Of a DNA stretch of 64,000 nucleotides, positions 35,908 to 48,261 are shown one piece after another. Where the stretch lies: the NCBI RefSeq assembly GCF_041381155.1, contig NC_091138.1, positions 35,767,604 to 35,831,603 on the forward strand. The letters are read 5' to 3'. Position numbers and translations under genes: made by a program. Numbering within the stretch: the first letter of the stretch is position 1; every line of letters starts with the position of its first letter. The DNA comes from Argopecten irradians. Its lineage: Eukaryota; Mollusca; Bivalvia; Pectinida; Pectinidae. The notes below the pieces were generated by a model. It had not been told where the DNA came from and made no database searches. It worked only from the letters and a program-made list of their open reading frames with translations.

Positions 35908-38900
35908 ATGTCTTGGGGACAGCAGCCTGGTCAATACGTAAGATTTCGTTCAAACATTTTATGAAAACATTACAGAATAGTAGACTTGCCACAAGAGTTA
36001 AGGGTTTGAAACATTGCTTAATTGAATGATATACTATCAAACAGTGTTCATTGTCACGAGTTTCGAAATACCAATGTTCGGCTAATCATCGTCATAAATG
36101 AAGGTATCATTCCTCAACTTACCATCCACTTTACTAACATTTGTTGGACAACAACTAAGTATTTCCATTTGATAAGAATACATTAAATAACTTACAAAAT
36201 AAATATATGCATTTTAAACTTACCATAATTATCTTGATCAGATGGATGATTATGTATTGGTCAAATTTATCTGTTACTCAGTTACTGTATACAGTACAGT
36301 GTATATGTTGTGTAGATCATGATTCCATGATGCCTAACTACTGAGTCTGTACATAAATATCATAACCGACTAGGCTATGACAGATACTAGACTGAACAGC
36401 TAGTACATTGATTTCTTAACATTCACCTTAAATCATGTTAGCAACTTACATTGATTACTGGTTTTTAAATTCAAATTAAATAATTTATATTATGCTCGAA
36501 AATATTGAGAATGGTTTGAAAAAGACAATTACTTTGTGGCCTTACTTTGATGTTAGCAAACTGAATTTATTTTCTATACTGTAACATTAGTGGAAACTGT
36601 CGTAATATTTGTTGAAATTTTAAATATAACTTTTCATAACTTAATGACACTGTTGAGTGACATTTAGTCTATTTCATTTGTAATTTAACATTTTAAGGGT
36701 GGATATGGTCAGCCACAACAACAATATGGTGCCCCACCACCAAGAGGTCCATCTCCAGGCTATGGAGCCCCACCCCCAGGGTCTGCTCCCCCTGGGTATG
36801 CCTCAGCGCCTCCTCCTCAACATCAACAGCCTCCTGGCTACGGTCAACAGGGACCACCTCCTCAACAGTATGGACAGCAACAGCAGCAGTTTGGAGGGTA
36901 CCAGCAGCCTGGACAGCCTCCTATGTATGGTCAGCCCGCAGGGTATGGGGGAGGGGCACCACCACCACCAGCTCAGTATAACCCACCCCCACCAGGGGTT
37001 AGCCAAGAACTGTGGCACTGGTTTCAGGTACACACCAATGTCTATAGACTGTATAGTTCTTTCAAAAATAAAACTGAAGCAGGTGTACTATGACACTGTT
37101 TGATTTTAAGTGTTCTGTTGGTCCGGACCATGATCAATGATAGATTTTTAAACAAACAAATTTGATTTGGTAGGTATTAAATGTATAAATGCCAGGAGGC
37201 TTGATTTATTTCTCCTTTTAGTGATTCTTAAATAAATACATCAATATTCCTTACAGGAAGTAGTCACATATGATCATTTTCATAGATATAATTCAACTTA
37301 CCGTATTTAAGTATACTAAACTGATATGTACATGTACCTTGATAATTTCACATTGGTCTGCTGACTTGAACTAACAAGATTTGACTGTATACCTGGTAAG
37401 CTATAACAATAATTTCATTTTGTGAAACATTGTTTTATTGTCAAGAACATGAAATATCCTTAATATATGACTTTAATACCGTAGCTATTGCTAGTAAGAC
37501 ACAAACCAAGTCCATGATTGAGTACCATTAATACTTGTAGGCAGTTGACCAGGACAGGAGTGGTAAGATCACTGCTGTGGAACTGAGACAGGCGCTCATG
37601 AATGGTAACTCCTCACCATTTAACCCAGAAACCTGTAGAATCATGATTGGAATGTTTGATAAAGACAAGTAAGTTATCTAAAATATAAAAAAGTTCTTCT
37701 GTAAGCTTCGGATATAGAGCATTGAAAATGACTACCATATAGATTTATACAGATCACAAATGATATACATTTTTTACTCAAATACATATTTTCTGAAGTA
37801 CGGTAAACCTTCGGTTAGTTCGAACAAAATTAAATAAATATTGATGGACCAGTTCGAATTATCCGAAATTAAGCTTCAGGAAAAAATCGTGAGTTCGAAC
37901 TATCCGAGTTGAAATCGGTAAAAACCAGGTTTGAGTACCAATGTACTTAGCATAAGCAATGTAAGGCAGAAAATCTATAGGGAAAGTATTTAGTTTCCTA
38001 AAGATAATATATTCAATCATTTTCTCGTAAACATGAGCATGTAATATGTGGCTTTATAATTAATATATTGCGTAGCAGAAGCCGCATGCATATGTGCACG
38101 TGGACAAGGCCCCAACGGCACCGTTCACGATCGCGGCCTATAATTTACATCGACGTCTGTTAACTGAGATAGAAACTTTATTTAAACCACAGAAAATCTT
38201 GTAAGATCTTTGTTAAATTTCGTAACAAATGTAAATTCATTTATTTACTTTTTTAGTTAAAGAAAATCCGGTTGCATTTACGAAACTGCTGTTGAAAATA
38301 TTTGTTTACATTCATTTCATAAAATTAGGTCACAATCGCACTGTGACTGTCAGATTGTCCAAAACCCGATTGCATATTGTCTGCTTCTAAAATTACGTAA
38401 CTAGCTATAGTTTTAACCTGTTGAAAAGCTACGTATCTATTGTTCAATTACCCAACACGTGGATGGTTTTGGCTGGAGCTGAATATGTAAACACACTCAC
38501 TTGCTGTGACCCAGCGGCTGGCTTTTGATGCAAGCCAGGGTGAGGCACGTGTTTACAGGTAATTTAACACCTTGATTGGCTGACTAAAGATAGACTGAAT
38601 GCATATTTTAATGTCGACTTAAACTGATATCCGTATCTAGAACATTGGCGATTTCTTCCACGTGTTTCCATCAGGTACAGCAAATTTAAATATATATTGT
38701 CGGGGCCTAAGATTAAACATTTTGCCTTGCAGCTTTGTGTACGATATATCGGCATAAATAATTTTTATTTATGGCTTAAAATGTTCATAACTTATATGTC
38801 GTATGGTCATTATAATGATCATTAATACAATCTTTATTCCAAACATCAAAACTGTTGCAATATGCAAAATATATCGCCAATTTTAGGGACCCCATTACGC

Positions 38901-41900
38901 CGATTTGCTGACAAAAATCTTACTTTTATGTTCATAATTTGACATGTTCGAACTATCCGAAATAGGATTGATTATAAAAAGTCAGTGTTCGAACTATCAC
39001 TAGCTAAAAAATTACCGTTTTTCTGGAAAAAAATGTGTGTTCGAACTATCCGGCGGTTCGAATTAACCGGAGGTTTACCGTATTTATCAATGAGAAAATT
39101 TTACAAAAAATAAAATCACAATTCCTCATCTTGGGTGAAAACTAAACCAATTCAATGAGCAAAATCACAATTAGAACTTGTATTGTCAGCAGAGGCGGTA
39201 TAAGAAACCTTTACTTTGTGTTATACAGGAGTGGAACGATAGATGCACAGGAATTTGCTGCCCTTTGGAAATACGTTCAAGACTGGAAAGGCTGTTTTGA
39301 CAAGTATTGGCTTATTTCTTTATTGTTTTACTGTTTTAAAGAAAAATGGAAGGGTGTTAAAATAGTGTAAATATATTATTACTTAAAACTTACATTACTC
39401 AAGATCAGGAAAACTTTATCTGAGTTTTATGGAAAATTTTGTCTGACCTTTCATTTATCTCCTAAGCACCATATCACTGAAATATCATTATTTATGTTTT
39501 AGATTTGACACAGACAGATCAGGAAACATTGACGAGAGGGAACTCAACACAGCCTTCCAGACGTTTGGATATCGACTGTATGTTTAATACTCAAGTCATG
39601 CTAATTTATTATCTCCCTCTTTCACCAGAATGGGGAATTTTAATTTGGGTCTGTCCGTCCGTCTCTGTGTCTGTCTGTAACACTTGGTTTCAGTGCAATA
39701 ACTGCCACAAATCTTAGAGTTCTGCATGGATTCTAACCAAATTTGGTCCAATATACGCTTGGGGGAAGGGGAACAGTGTTTGATAAATTTTGGCTCTGGC
39801 CGCTCAGGGATAGGAGAGGCTGGGCCCAATTGAGGAAATAAGGGTTTAAATCCTTTCGATCGGTACTTGTCATAGAGTTCTGCATGGATTCTAGCCAAAT
39901 TTGGTCAGATACATCCTTGGGGGAAGGGGAACAGAGTTTGTATAAATTTTGGCTCTGACCCCCTGGGGGCAGGAGGGGTGGGGTCCAATAAGGGAAATAG
40001 AGGTAAATCCTTTAAATTGCTACAAGTCATAGATTTCTGCATGGATTCTAATCAAATTTGGTCAGAATCATCTTTGGGGGAAGGGGAACAGAGTTGGAAT
40101 AAAATTTGGCTCTGACCCCCTGGAGCAGAAAGAGAAGGGCCTAACAGGGAATTTACAGGTAAATCTTTAAATTCCTTCAGAAATGAAACAATGATCCTGT
40201 ATTCAGAACATTACTTGGCATTACAAACCAGGTGAGCGATACAGGCCCTCTGGGCCTCCTGTTTTTGTAACTTGGTCACATGGTTAAATGTGCCAAGGGC
40301 TCAGATAAGTTTGCTCGGCACTTTCATCGAACCCTATATGGCTGAGGTATGGCCCTTTAATTAACGAAAAACACCAGTTTCGTCTGTTTCCATTCAATTA
40401 CTCTTGTAAATATTACAAGATTTCTCAAAACTTACTAACACGGTTAAATGTCTTGGGGCCTTGCCCAAGTTCGATTGGCACTTTCATTTGACCCTATTTG
40501 GCAGAGTTAAGGTTCTTTGATTAACGAAAGTGGGGGAAAATAAATTCCACAAATTTGCTTGTTAACAATGATATAATGTTTTCAAACAATCATCCTCCAC
40601 AGGGAGAAATTGAAGATGACTAAGAGGCCAAAAAGAGACAATTGTACTGTTTGAACTATAATATTATGGTCTTGTACTTTTGCTATACACTTAACATTGT
40701 TAATACACCTATTGTCAAGGATTGTGATTAGATAATGCTGTATTAAATTATGTATCATCAATTTTCTTCTTATCTTAAATGGTAATTTCACAATTTTATC
40801 ATTTAAAACTTAAATGGTAATTTGATGAAAATGCCCTTTTCTCTAAAAGGTTTCAAAAAACACAAATATCTCACTGGTGACATTTCTTTGATAATAAAGA
40901 TTCGAAATGGTAGCGATATGTTAAGTTTACTCCTGATTAAAGACAACAACTTTGAATATGCATTTTTTCAAACTTTTTGAATGTCTTAATATGTTTTTTT
41001 TATATATATCTTTCAGATCACCACAATTTTGCAGCATTGTCATTCGAACATTCGACAAACGAGGTATGCGGACAATAAATTTTGATGATTTTATCCAAGC
41101 TTGTGTAATGCTTAAAACATTGACAGACAAATTCCGTGTGAAGGATACCCAACAGCGAGGAGTGATCAACATTAGCTATGAGGATGTAAGTACAATATGT
41201 ATCAACATTAATACCAGTGTTCTCTAGTATGTGGTTTAAATACTGCAGGATCGGGGAAAATATAGAATTCAACTCGCAGAACTATGAAGTAATATTGAAA
41301 TACTTGTAATGCATTTCTTTTAGAACATTTGGTTGATTTTGTAACTTGTTCAATGAGTAAAGTTTTAGAATGAACAAGGGCTTGTAAGACACTTAATATT
41401 CTTCTAACTGAAGACTTCATATTTTTGTCCCACCATCATCAGATGGTAAGCTATTCAAATAATCTTTTGTCCATCCTTTCATCAATCCGTCAATTAACAA
41501 TTCTTGTTACCAATATATCTCGAAAAGTACTGAAGGGATCTTCCTCAAATTTCAAATTTCAGATGTAGGTTTCCCCAGGGCCGTAGTTGTGCATATTGTA
41601 TTTTGGGATCAATCAGTCAATAAAATGGCAGATCGGCTGCTATCTTGGTTTTTGAAGTTGAAGTTTTAAAAGCAGAGAAAAGATCCCTCTTTCATTTGTC
41701 AAACATAGATAATTCTTTGGTGGGTGCCAAGATCAAAGATTCCTCTTTCATTTGTCAGACAAATATAATTCTTTGGTGGGTGCCAAGATCCCTCTTGGCT
41801 TGTATGTGTTGTTTTATCTGAAGTTTTTTTCTCACAGTTAATATATGTTTGTTTGAATTTCAGTTCTTGGAAATGGTCTTGGATAATACACTTTTGAGTG

Positions 41901-41908
41901 TGAAGTAA
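35908..41908 (+). CDS. PEF1: Peflin, penta-EF-hand protein, complete, 283 aa
   Basis: Seven exons: 35908-35937, 36698-37027, 37541-37668, 39229-39303, 39503-39577, 41017-41185 and 41864-41908 (TAA at 41906-41908). The junctions are phase-consistent GT/AG. The product has 283 residues, almost the length of vertebrate peflin. Residues 1-115 are a Gly/Pro/Gln/Tyr-rich tail with repeated PPPGYG-type motifs, the peflin hallmark. Five EF-hands follow. EF1 is [12 protein letters not shown] (123-134), EF2 [12 protein letters not shown] (160-171) and EF3 [12 protein letters not shown] (190-201), all with canonical loops. EF4 is degenerate ([12 protein letters not shown], 226-237), and EF5 (about 256-269) is the pairing hand. 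Peflin dimerises with ALG-2 and tunes COPII transport and ubiquitination in a Ca-dependent way. Sorcin and ALG-2 are shorter, with different tails. Confidence 0.95.
37801..39080. mobile_element. Pogo/Tigger-like non-autonomous element in peflin intron 3
   Basis: A 1280-bp segment bounded by terminal inverted repeats of about 25 bp: left CGGTAAACCTTCGGTTAGTT, right (inverted) CGGTAAACCTCCGGTTAATT, followed by CGAAC on both sides. TA flanks both ends (37799-37800 and 39081-39082). Sub-terminal repeats TTCGAACTATCCG recur near both ends. TA targets and this TIR style fit the Tc1/mariner superfamily, pogo/Tigger branch. No transposase is seen. Confidence 0.8.
39607..40266 (-). mobile_element. Leader-bearing repeat (AACAGGAGGCCCAGAGGGCC), peflin intron 5
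   Basis: Read on the minus strand it starts AAACAGGAGGCCCAGAGGGC followed by CTGTATCGCTCACCTGG. It then has about three units of roughly 150 bp marked by CCAAATTTGGTTAGAATCCA-like sequence, and ends in an ACAGACGGACGGACAG-type tract. The organisation parallels the other leader-bearing families here. Confidence 0.6.
41428..41802 (-). mobile_element. Second Helentron-like family, short copy in peflin intron 6
   Basis: On the minus strand it begins with AGAGGGATCTTGGCACCCAC, followed by a second copy of the CTTGGCACCCACCAAAGAAT leader about 60 bp on. One core unit follows (TCCCTTCAGTACTTTTCGAG region) and it ends AATAGCTTACCATCTGATGA, close to the family terminus. Confidence 0.65.
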
Positions 41909-42300
41909 GAAGCATATGGATTGTGATGAAACTAACTGATGATCTGCTGTTTTCAAATTAGTAAAGTCTCCTGGTGTACTTATTGAAGATTTTGTTGTCA
42001 GCTTCATGGATGTTAAATCGCTATTACCCAATAGAGGGTAAGATAGACATCAACACATTGACTACAACAATTCAAGCATATCAACAATGCGTTGTATTGC
42101 TATATTTTCACTAGTTCAACAACTGCATTCTTTCATTGAAATAATTTCATGGGAGGAAAATAATTCCTATCTGAATGGTGTGACGGAGCATCACCATCCT
42201 TCAGCAGAATCTTAGAGAAATTAATCAACATATCATCCCTTGTACAGAGAACTGACTCTTATCTTCTAGATGTATGCATGTACCTGTACAACTACAAGCC

Positions 42301-42372
42301 TCCAATTTTACTATGAGGTAGTCCAGGGGTGTAGAGATCGTAAGTGATAGGAACCCCTGGAATATCGAGGGT
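42301..42372. repeat. Solo terminal repeat of the GATACTCCAGG MITE family
   Basis: ACTATGAGGTAGTCCAGGGG and GATAGGAACCCCTGGAATAT match one terminus of the elements at 9257-11033 and 14175-14455. No partner terminus was found nearby, so this looks like a remnant in the peflin 3'UTR. Confidence 0.5.
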
Positions 42373-43471
42373 GACCCTCATGGTACAGAGAGATTTAAAG
42401 GTCATTTATCAGCAGCTTACTGTATCAGCATTTCATAGTACTGAAAAACTTCACCAAAGATTGAAAGAGTACTGAACATAGATCATGCCAACTTTAGTTA
42501 GGAAAATATTTGGGTATATGCTTTATAAATGAGAAAAATGAAACAAAAAAACCCATACGTATCTTTTATAATGGTGATACATATGTATTACTGTTTGTGA
42601 GTTTAATACTAACATTGTTCTGTGTTGTTGGTTTTTTTTTCTTCAAAAAAATCTTTGGGGTTTTTTTTTTGAGTATCGTTGTAATCTCTTGTTTTTCAGA
42701 ACAACATCCAAAAACAAATATCATTTGTATTTAGCAAAATACATTGAATCAATGGAAACAAGTCATTGCAGAAGCCTTTAGATTAAGATAATGATTTGTA
42801 ATATGGTGCATAGAAAAAAAAGTGTAAATTGTTTGGAAATTGTTCAACTTTAAAAATGGACTTACAACTTCTTTCATTTCTTTCATGTGATGATTTCAGA
42901 AAATGTTCACTAAGATTTATGACTAGATACCCATGTAAAGTGTGTGACAGACTTCTTCGATACCTGTTCTGGTTTTCAACATTATAGAGTTATCTGCTCT
43001 TGGGTGTGGGTATTGATTATAATAATTAATTATAAATCAAGTTCAGATGTACAAAATGTGTTGTTTTCTCTGAAAAGTATAAAGTTACACTAAACAAACG
43101 TGATAATACAATCACTGTAATATGTTCAAGGGCAGATAACTGTGTAATTTTTATAACCGAATCTATATCAAGACTGCAATAGAGTGGGGTATTATAGTAG
43201 TATTCTATTAGATTATATGATTTAGTCACCTTATTCCTGTCTGTAGTAGAGTGTATACTGTTAGATACTAATCTAGGAACTTTTGTTGTAACGGTAGTTC
43301 ATTGTACTGCATAGATTTTTTTTCATGCGTAGATAAAGCCATAGAATAGTTAATCAGAAAGTGTGTTACCTATATATTGCTATAACATAGAGGGTAGAGG
43401 CAGATTTATTGTGTGAGTTTACAGCATTGTAACAATTGTATTGTTTGATATCAATTTATATAATATGTATA

Positions 43472-43477
43472 AATAAA
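43472..43477 (+). promoter_or_regulatory. Candidate peflin polyadenylation signal
   Basis: AATAAA about 1.56 kb after the peflin stop in AT-rich sequence. Earlier weak signals are possible, so the 3'UTR length is uncertain. Confidence 0.4.
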
Positions 43478-44552
43478 GATATTACTTCATTGCTATAATT
43501 TTAGCCAAAGATTGGAAATGGAATTTAGCAAACCTATAAATGTTATTTAAATTAACCCACTATCTTATGATTCAAATCACTTTCCTTATATATTCTGTTG
43601 TCCATTCTTTAAATTAAGAAACTGAAGAAAAAAACATCTTTTTTGTTACAACTTGAATGTCAAGAAGTAACTTTGCATCAACTTCCTCATCGAGTATGGA
43701 AGAGGTCTTTTTGTAATATTTTCAGTTGAATGTTTCCCATTTGTTTGTTTGATTTTGACAATGGTCAGGGTAACAGTGTGTCTAAACAGGCAGTCATTTT
43801 AAACTTTGATTGTTGAAAAATGTTAATGTCTGAAGTATGAACTAGATCTTTATCAAGAACTTGGAGGATCTACTCTATTCATTATTGTTTAGTATGATCT
43901 TAAATTGAAAATCAAGATGGCAGACACGTACAGTAGTGGCACCTGATAACCATTTTTTATTATGACTTGTGTTTTAGGACATTTTTGATTAAATGTATAT
44001 GTCTTTATACCTTTGAATATATGATATATTCCTAGATTGCATATAATGTTTGATTCAATATGATCCTGTAATCAAAAAGAAAAAAAATAGAATAGGAAAG
44101 TAACGAAAATAGGATAGACAGATCTTCAATGGCGGGTTCCAAAATCTTCAGAGGGTATTTTTTGTATGAAAATGAATATATATTGTGCTGTTATTATTTA
44201 TGACATGTAATATAATGATTTACTACTCTCCATTGATGTAAATGAAATCTGGTTATTTCAGACTAGTTTAATGGTTGGAACCCCCTCTTTTTTTTTTACA
44301 CATATATGTATTAACATACCAGCATGTACATCTCAAACACTTGTTCTACTAATTTGGTGAAGCTAGATCTATTAACTGATGATTGATAAATACAGATTCC
44401 TATTGAAGGAAGATAACTCTAACAAAATGTTAAATGTTATGATAACGACGTAATACCTTTGTGTAGCAATCAACAAATTTTTAAGTCAATATCTGTGGTA
44501 AATATTATAATCATAATGTTCAAAGAAAGAATTTCCTCAATTTTTGTCACTT

Positions 44553-44880
44553 CTAGATGACTATAATGGTATATATCAACTGGAGATCTAGATGGTTATA
44601 GTGGGTATATATCAACTGGAGATCTAGATGGTTATAGTGGTATATATCAACTGGAGATCTAGATGGTTATAGTGGTATATATCAACTGGAGATCTAGATG
44701 GTTATAGTGGTATATATCAACTGGAGATCTAGATGGTTATAGTGGTATATATCAACTGGAGATCTAGATGGTTATAGTGGTACATATCAACTGGAGATCT
44801 AGATGGTTATAGTGGTATATATCAACTGGAGATCTAGATGGTTATAATGGTATATAATATATCAACTGGAGATCTAGATG
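44553..44880. repeat. 35-bp minisatellite, about 9 copies
   Basis: Near-identical tandem units of 35 bp with GATCTAGATGGTTATAGTGG and TATATATCAACTGGA. The first and last copies carry the variants CTATAATGG and TATAATATATC. Confidence 0.95.
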
Positions 44881-46544
44881 CTTTACAATTTTTTTCTGTG
44901 TATATTTAAGATTTTGTCTGGGTCTTCTCAAACTGTGGATACTATTAAAAATAGGTGTTGGTAAAAGTTTAGAATTACATGTATATTTTCTTATCTGTAA
45001 CCACTTGTATAAGTAAGTCGACAATCTAATATGTTCTCAAAATACTGTCTAGTGGTATACAATGTATACCTATGTACTTGCTTGATCTAATTTTAGATTT
45101 TTTATGTTTACTGAATTTTATCTGTATGTCTGTCTCAGCAAATCTTATTTAGAGTGTGTCATCTGTTAATCCAAGCAATTATATTACTGGGTATAATAGG
45201 TATTTAGGTATTGCAGCTATTGTTTTCTCTAATCATTCCATGAGGCGGTTTTTGTTTTGTGTTCTCTCTATGGTAAAAGTCCTTTTCAGTGTGTTCCGAA
45301 ATGTGGAGGGCAATATCATACCAAACTTCTATTAGCCTTCTTTTTCATGGTCAAGATTTACATCAGAACATATACCACAAGTAGGAAAGTTACCAGGAAA
45401 TGAAAATAGGTCATTTGCAGCCTTCCTGCCTAAAAGTTTGTTCCAAACCCAATTATTGTCCCTCGTAGTTTGGTAAGCTTCAGTCACTGTTCTGCTCTTC
45501 TCATATACAGACATTCTTATGTGTAACACAAGCTATAGTTGCAAGTTAGGTATCTATGAATGAAATAAGAAAACCTGTTTCAGGTGTAATGCCGGACGGA
45601 ATGAAATTATAGAAATGAACTAGGATATATGAGAATATGTTAAGAGCTTTTCCAAAATTATACATATGGGAGGTACGGAAGGCACTTTCTTGAGAACCCA
45701 CCTCCAATGAAAATATTTATAACATTTTAGTACTGTATAAGGAATACTAAGGAAATGGGGAATCACCCCATCACACATCAAATGTTAATACAAGTGTCTC
45801 CCATCCCTCCCACCTTGATAATTCTGGAATAGCCCTTGCCTTGTGCATCCACACTTGTTTTAATACAGTCAAATAAACAGGAACTAAACTGCTTGTATTT
45901 GGTATGCTCATTGTGAGGTGGATCAATGCTATTTGCTCAAAAAGGTTTTGTCCTTGTTTCATCGAAATCTTTATGCATAGCCAAGTGTATTTTTTCAGTT
46001 CTTTGTGGAAAAATAATGCAGTTCATGTCATCAGTGTTTATTTTATGTATATCTAGGACAAAAGCCTCAGATATGTTAAAAGGCCAAATGATTTTCAATT
46101 GTTCATAAAGTTGCATAGTTTCTGTTGGCTCAAATGTGTAATCTTTAAAAAAATCTAAAGGAATTGTAACTTGTATTCAGTTTTGTGTGACTTTTATAAT
46201 AAATAGTTCTATTATTATTATTGATACACCTTTATGAAATCAACTGACCAATAATCACATCATGATTTTAATTGCATGATGTATTAAACTGAATTCTTTC
46301 AATCAATGTTCATAATTTACATATGATGTATACATATAGTTATCTACATTTTTATATATACACGTAAGATTGTGCATATAAATTTTTCAATATTTAAATG
46401 AAATAAATATTTTCAATAATTCAGTTATTTGAAATTGATGGTTACCGCTTGTCTGTTTCCGTTGACTGTCAATTACATACTGAACTTCTTGGTACATGTT
46501 CTCAGGACTCCGACATGGATCTAATTTACCTCTCTGTCATCATA

Positions 46545-46790
46545 AACTGTAGGGCTATTCAAATCACTCCAGTCAGAGGTCCAACCATCCATGAACAATT
46601 CTTGAGAGCTTGTACTGCAAGAATCTTTCTCAAACTTCAAATACAGATTCCCTTTAGCACCTTATTGCCAGGTTTGCATATTCCATTTTGGACTGATTTT
46701 ACACAAGAATAAGATTATTATAGCTATTTCTCATAAAATACTGAAGAGGATTTTTATGTTTTTATGTTATCAACAAAAGTTATTCACCAT
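46545..46790 (-). mobile_element. Diverged fragment of the second Helentron-like family
   Basis: GGGCTATTCAAATCACTCCA, ACAATTCTTGAGAGC and ATTCCATTTTGGACTGAT correspond, inverted, to the 3' part of the elements at 14653 and 25371. It explains most of the plus-strand open frame at 46449-46712. Confidence 0.5.
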
Positions 46791-46794
46791 AACC

Positions 46795-47140
46795 TTAAAG
46801 TGAATAGTCGGGCAAAGAAAACCAGTCTAAGTGCGTTCATTGGCCTTCCAAAAGTTCTCACATATTAATACAACGGTCAAGTTCTGCTTACGTTTCCCAG
46901 TTCTGACCATTGAAATAAAGAAAAGTTGAAAGCATTGAAAGTGAGGCTGCGTGGAAATGTAACCACGGACATAGTCAGCCGGGAGGACGTTTTAGCATTC
47001 GTAAAAACTAAATTAATTTCTACGAACGCAGACAGATTTTGACGAGAAAGTTTATTTTTCTATTCCATAAGAAATTATACTGGATACATTCACACCATTT
47101 TTACCAACTTTAGTCATCCTTGCCCGACTGTTCACTTTAA
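46795..47140. mobile_element. TTAA-flanked MITE with about 19-bp inverted repeats (piggyBac-like)
   Basis: TTAA at 46795 and 47137 flank a 338-bp core. The terminal inverted repeats are AGTGAATAGTCGGGCAAAG and AGTGAACAGTCGGGCAAGG, with two mismatches. A duplicated TTAA target is the mark of piggyBac-type transposition. No coding capacity is seen. Confidence 0.75.
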
Positions 47141-48150
47141 TTTGAAACATAATTATTATGTAGGTGTGAAATAGATTTGGTTACAGTACAACATCCTACT
47201 CCACCAGATATCATCTCCTTACGTGACTATAACTGTAAGGACACCAAACACAAAGCAAATCCTATTGGATGATTATGATTATTGACTGTGAATATATGTC
47301 AGTTCTCTGAAAATACCTATAATGCATGTATTTCTTTTCTGCTTGGGCTTCCAGTTTATCACATGTACCTAGCATCGGAAAATAAAAAGACAGTTGGTTT
47401 TTTACTAGTAATTAGAATAGTTCTAATGAAACAGAACAAATATAACATGGTCATATTGAAGTATTACAAAGTTACATTTGCAGCAGCACTGAATATTGGT
47501 TATCTACAATGGGATTGGACAACATCTACAACCTCAACTAGTTCCTCCAGATAGTGGTGCATTATATAGATTAAATAGGAAAATGTTTGCCTTCCAAAGA
47601 AAATGAAATTTTGATCAATGAAATAATACACAATTATTCCATGTCCTATAGTACAAAGTTGATTTTACCGAAATAGCCCATACCTTTTTATTACTTCACT
47701 CAGATCTAGAGTTACTCCCCTTTATTTTAATTTGTCAGTACCTCCAATTTATCAAGCAACTTATTGACAAAGTGAAACGAAGGGAAGTAACTCTGATATA
47801 CATGTATTAGAATGCAGTACTGCAGCATGGTCAGCTACTAACATGGAATAACAAATAACAGCGTAAATTCATTTCTCTCATTTTAATTCATTAACAGGTT
47901 CAAGTAATACTGCATACAATGTTCTTTATGTAGAATGTTTCAGACATATTAATTACAAATGAAACAATATCTCTAATTAGAGAGTGACGACAGTGAATAT
48001 TCACAGAAAGTTCTTATCTATAACATATCATCAACAAGATTGTGTTGTTATTATGTATACATAAAGTCTATAGATGATCATTTTCACATATTAACATACC
48101 TCAAAATAGGAATAATTAATATATATATCAATCAATGAAATATCATCTTC

Positions 48151-48254
48151 CTAGGAAGAGAGCATAGTAGGTTTAAGAGGTCTTCTCTCCGCTGTCTTGG
48201 AACTCCTTGGAACGACATCAACGATCCTCAAGTGATTGTGGCTAATGACAATAT
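48151..48254 (-). CDS. Candidate terminal coding exon, parent gene unknown
   Basis: On the minus strand a strong acceptor (pyrimidine-rich, TTTTCAG at 48255-48261) is followed by a 104-nt exon. It reads, after two bases, 33 residues starting IVISHNHLRIVDVVPRSSKT and ends at a TAG (48153-48151). An acceptor in this phase could join the phase-1 donor of LUC7L3 exon 9 (53579), which would make it an alternative 3' exon of that gene. No other partner exon was found. It could also be chance. Confidence 0.3.
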
Positions 48255-48261
48255 CTGAAAA

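Larger units (their letters stand above)
43478..48150. other. Intergenic, no confident gene
   Basis: AT-rich. Minus-strand frames at 45332-45529 (contains TTRDNNWVWNKLLGRK) and 45771-46108 (two overlapping frames) look slightly protein-like. They have no splice structure or family I recognise and could be relics of an old retroelement or pseudogene. The structured repeats are listed separately. Confidence 0.4.

Noticed and set aside
36803..37033. 76-codon minus-strand frame opposite peflin exon 2
   Set aside because: It is a shadow of the Gly/Pro/Gln-rich peflin exon, whose frame is supported by splice phases and homology.
46449..46712. 87-codon plus-strand frame
   Set aside because: Most of it is a diverged, inverted copy of the second Helentron-like family.
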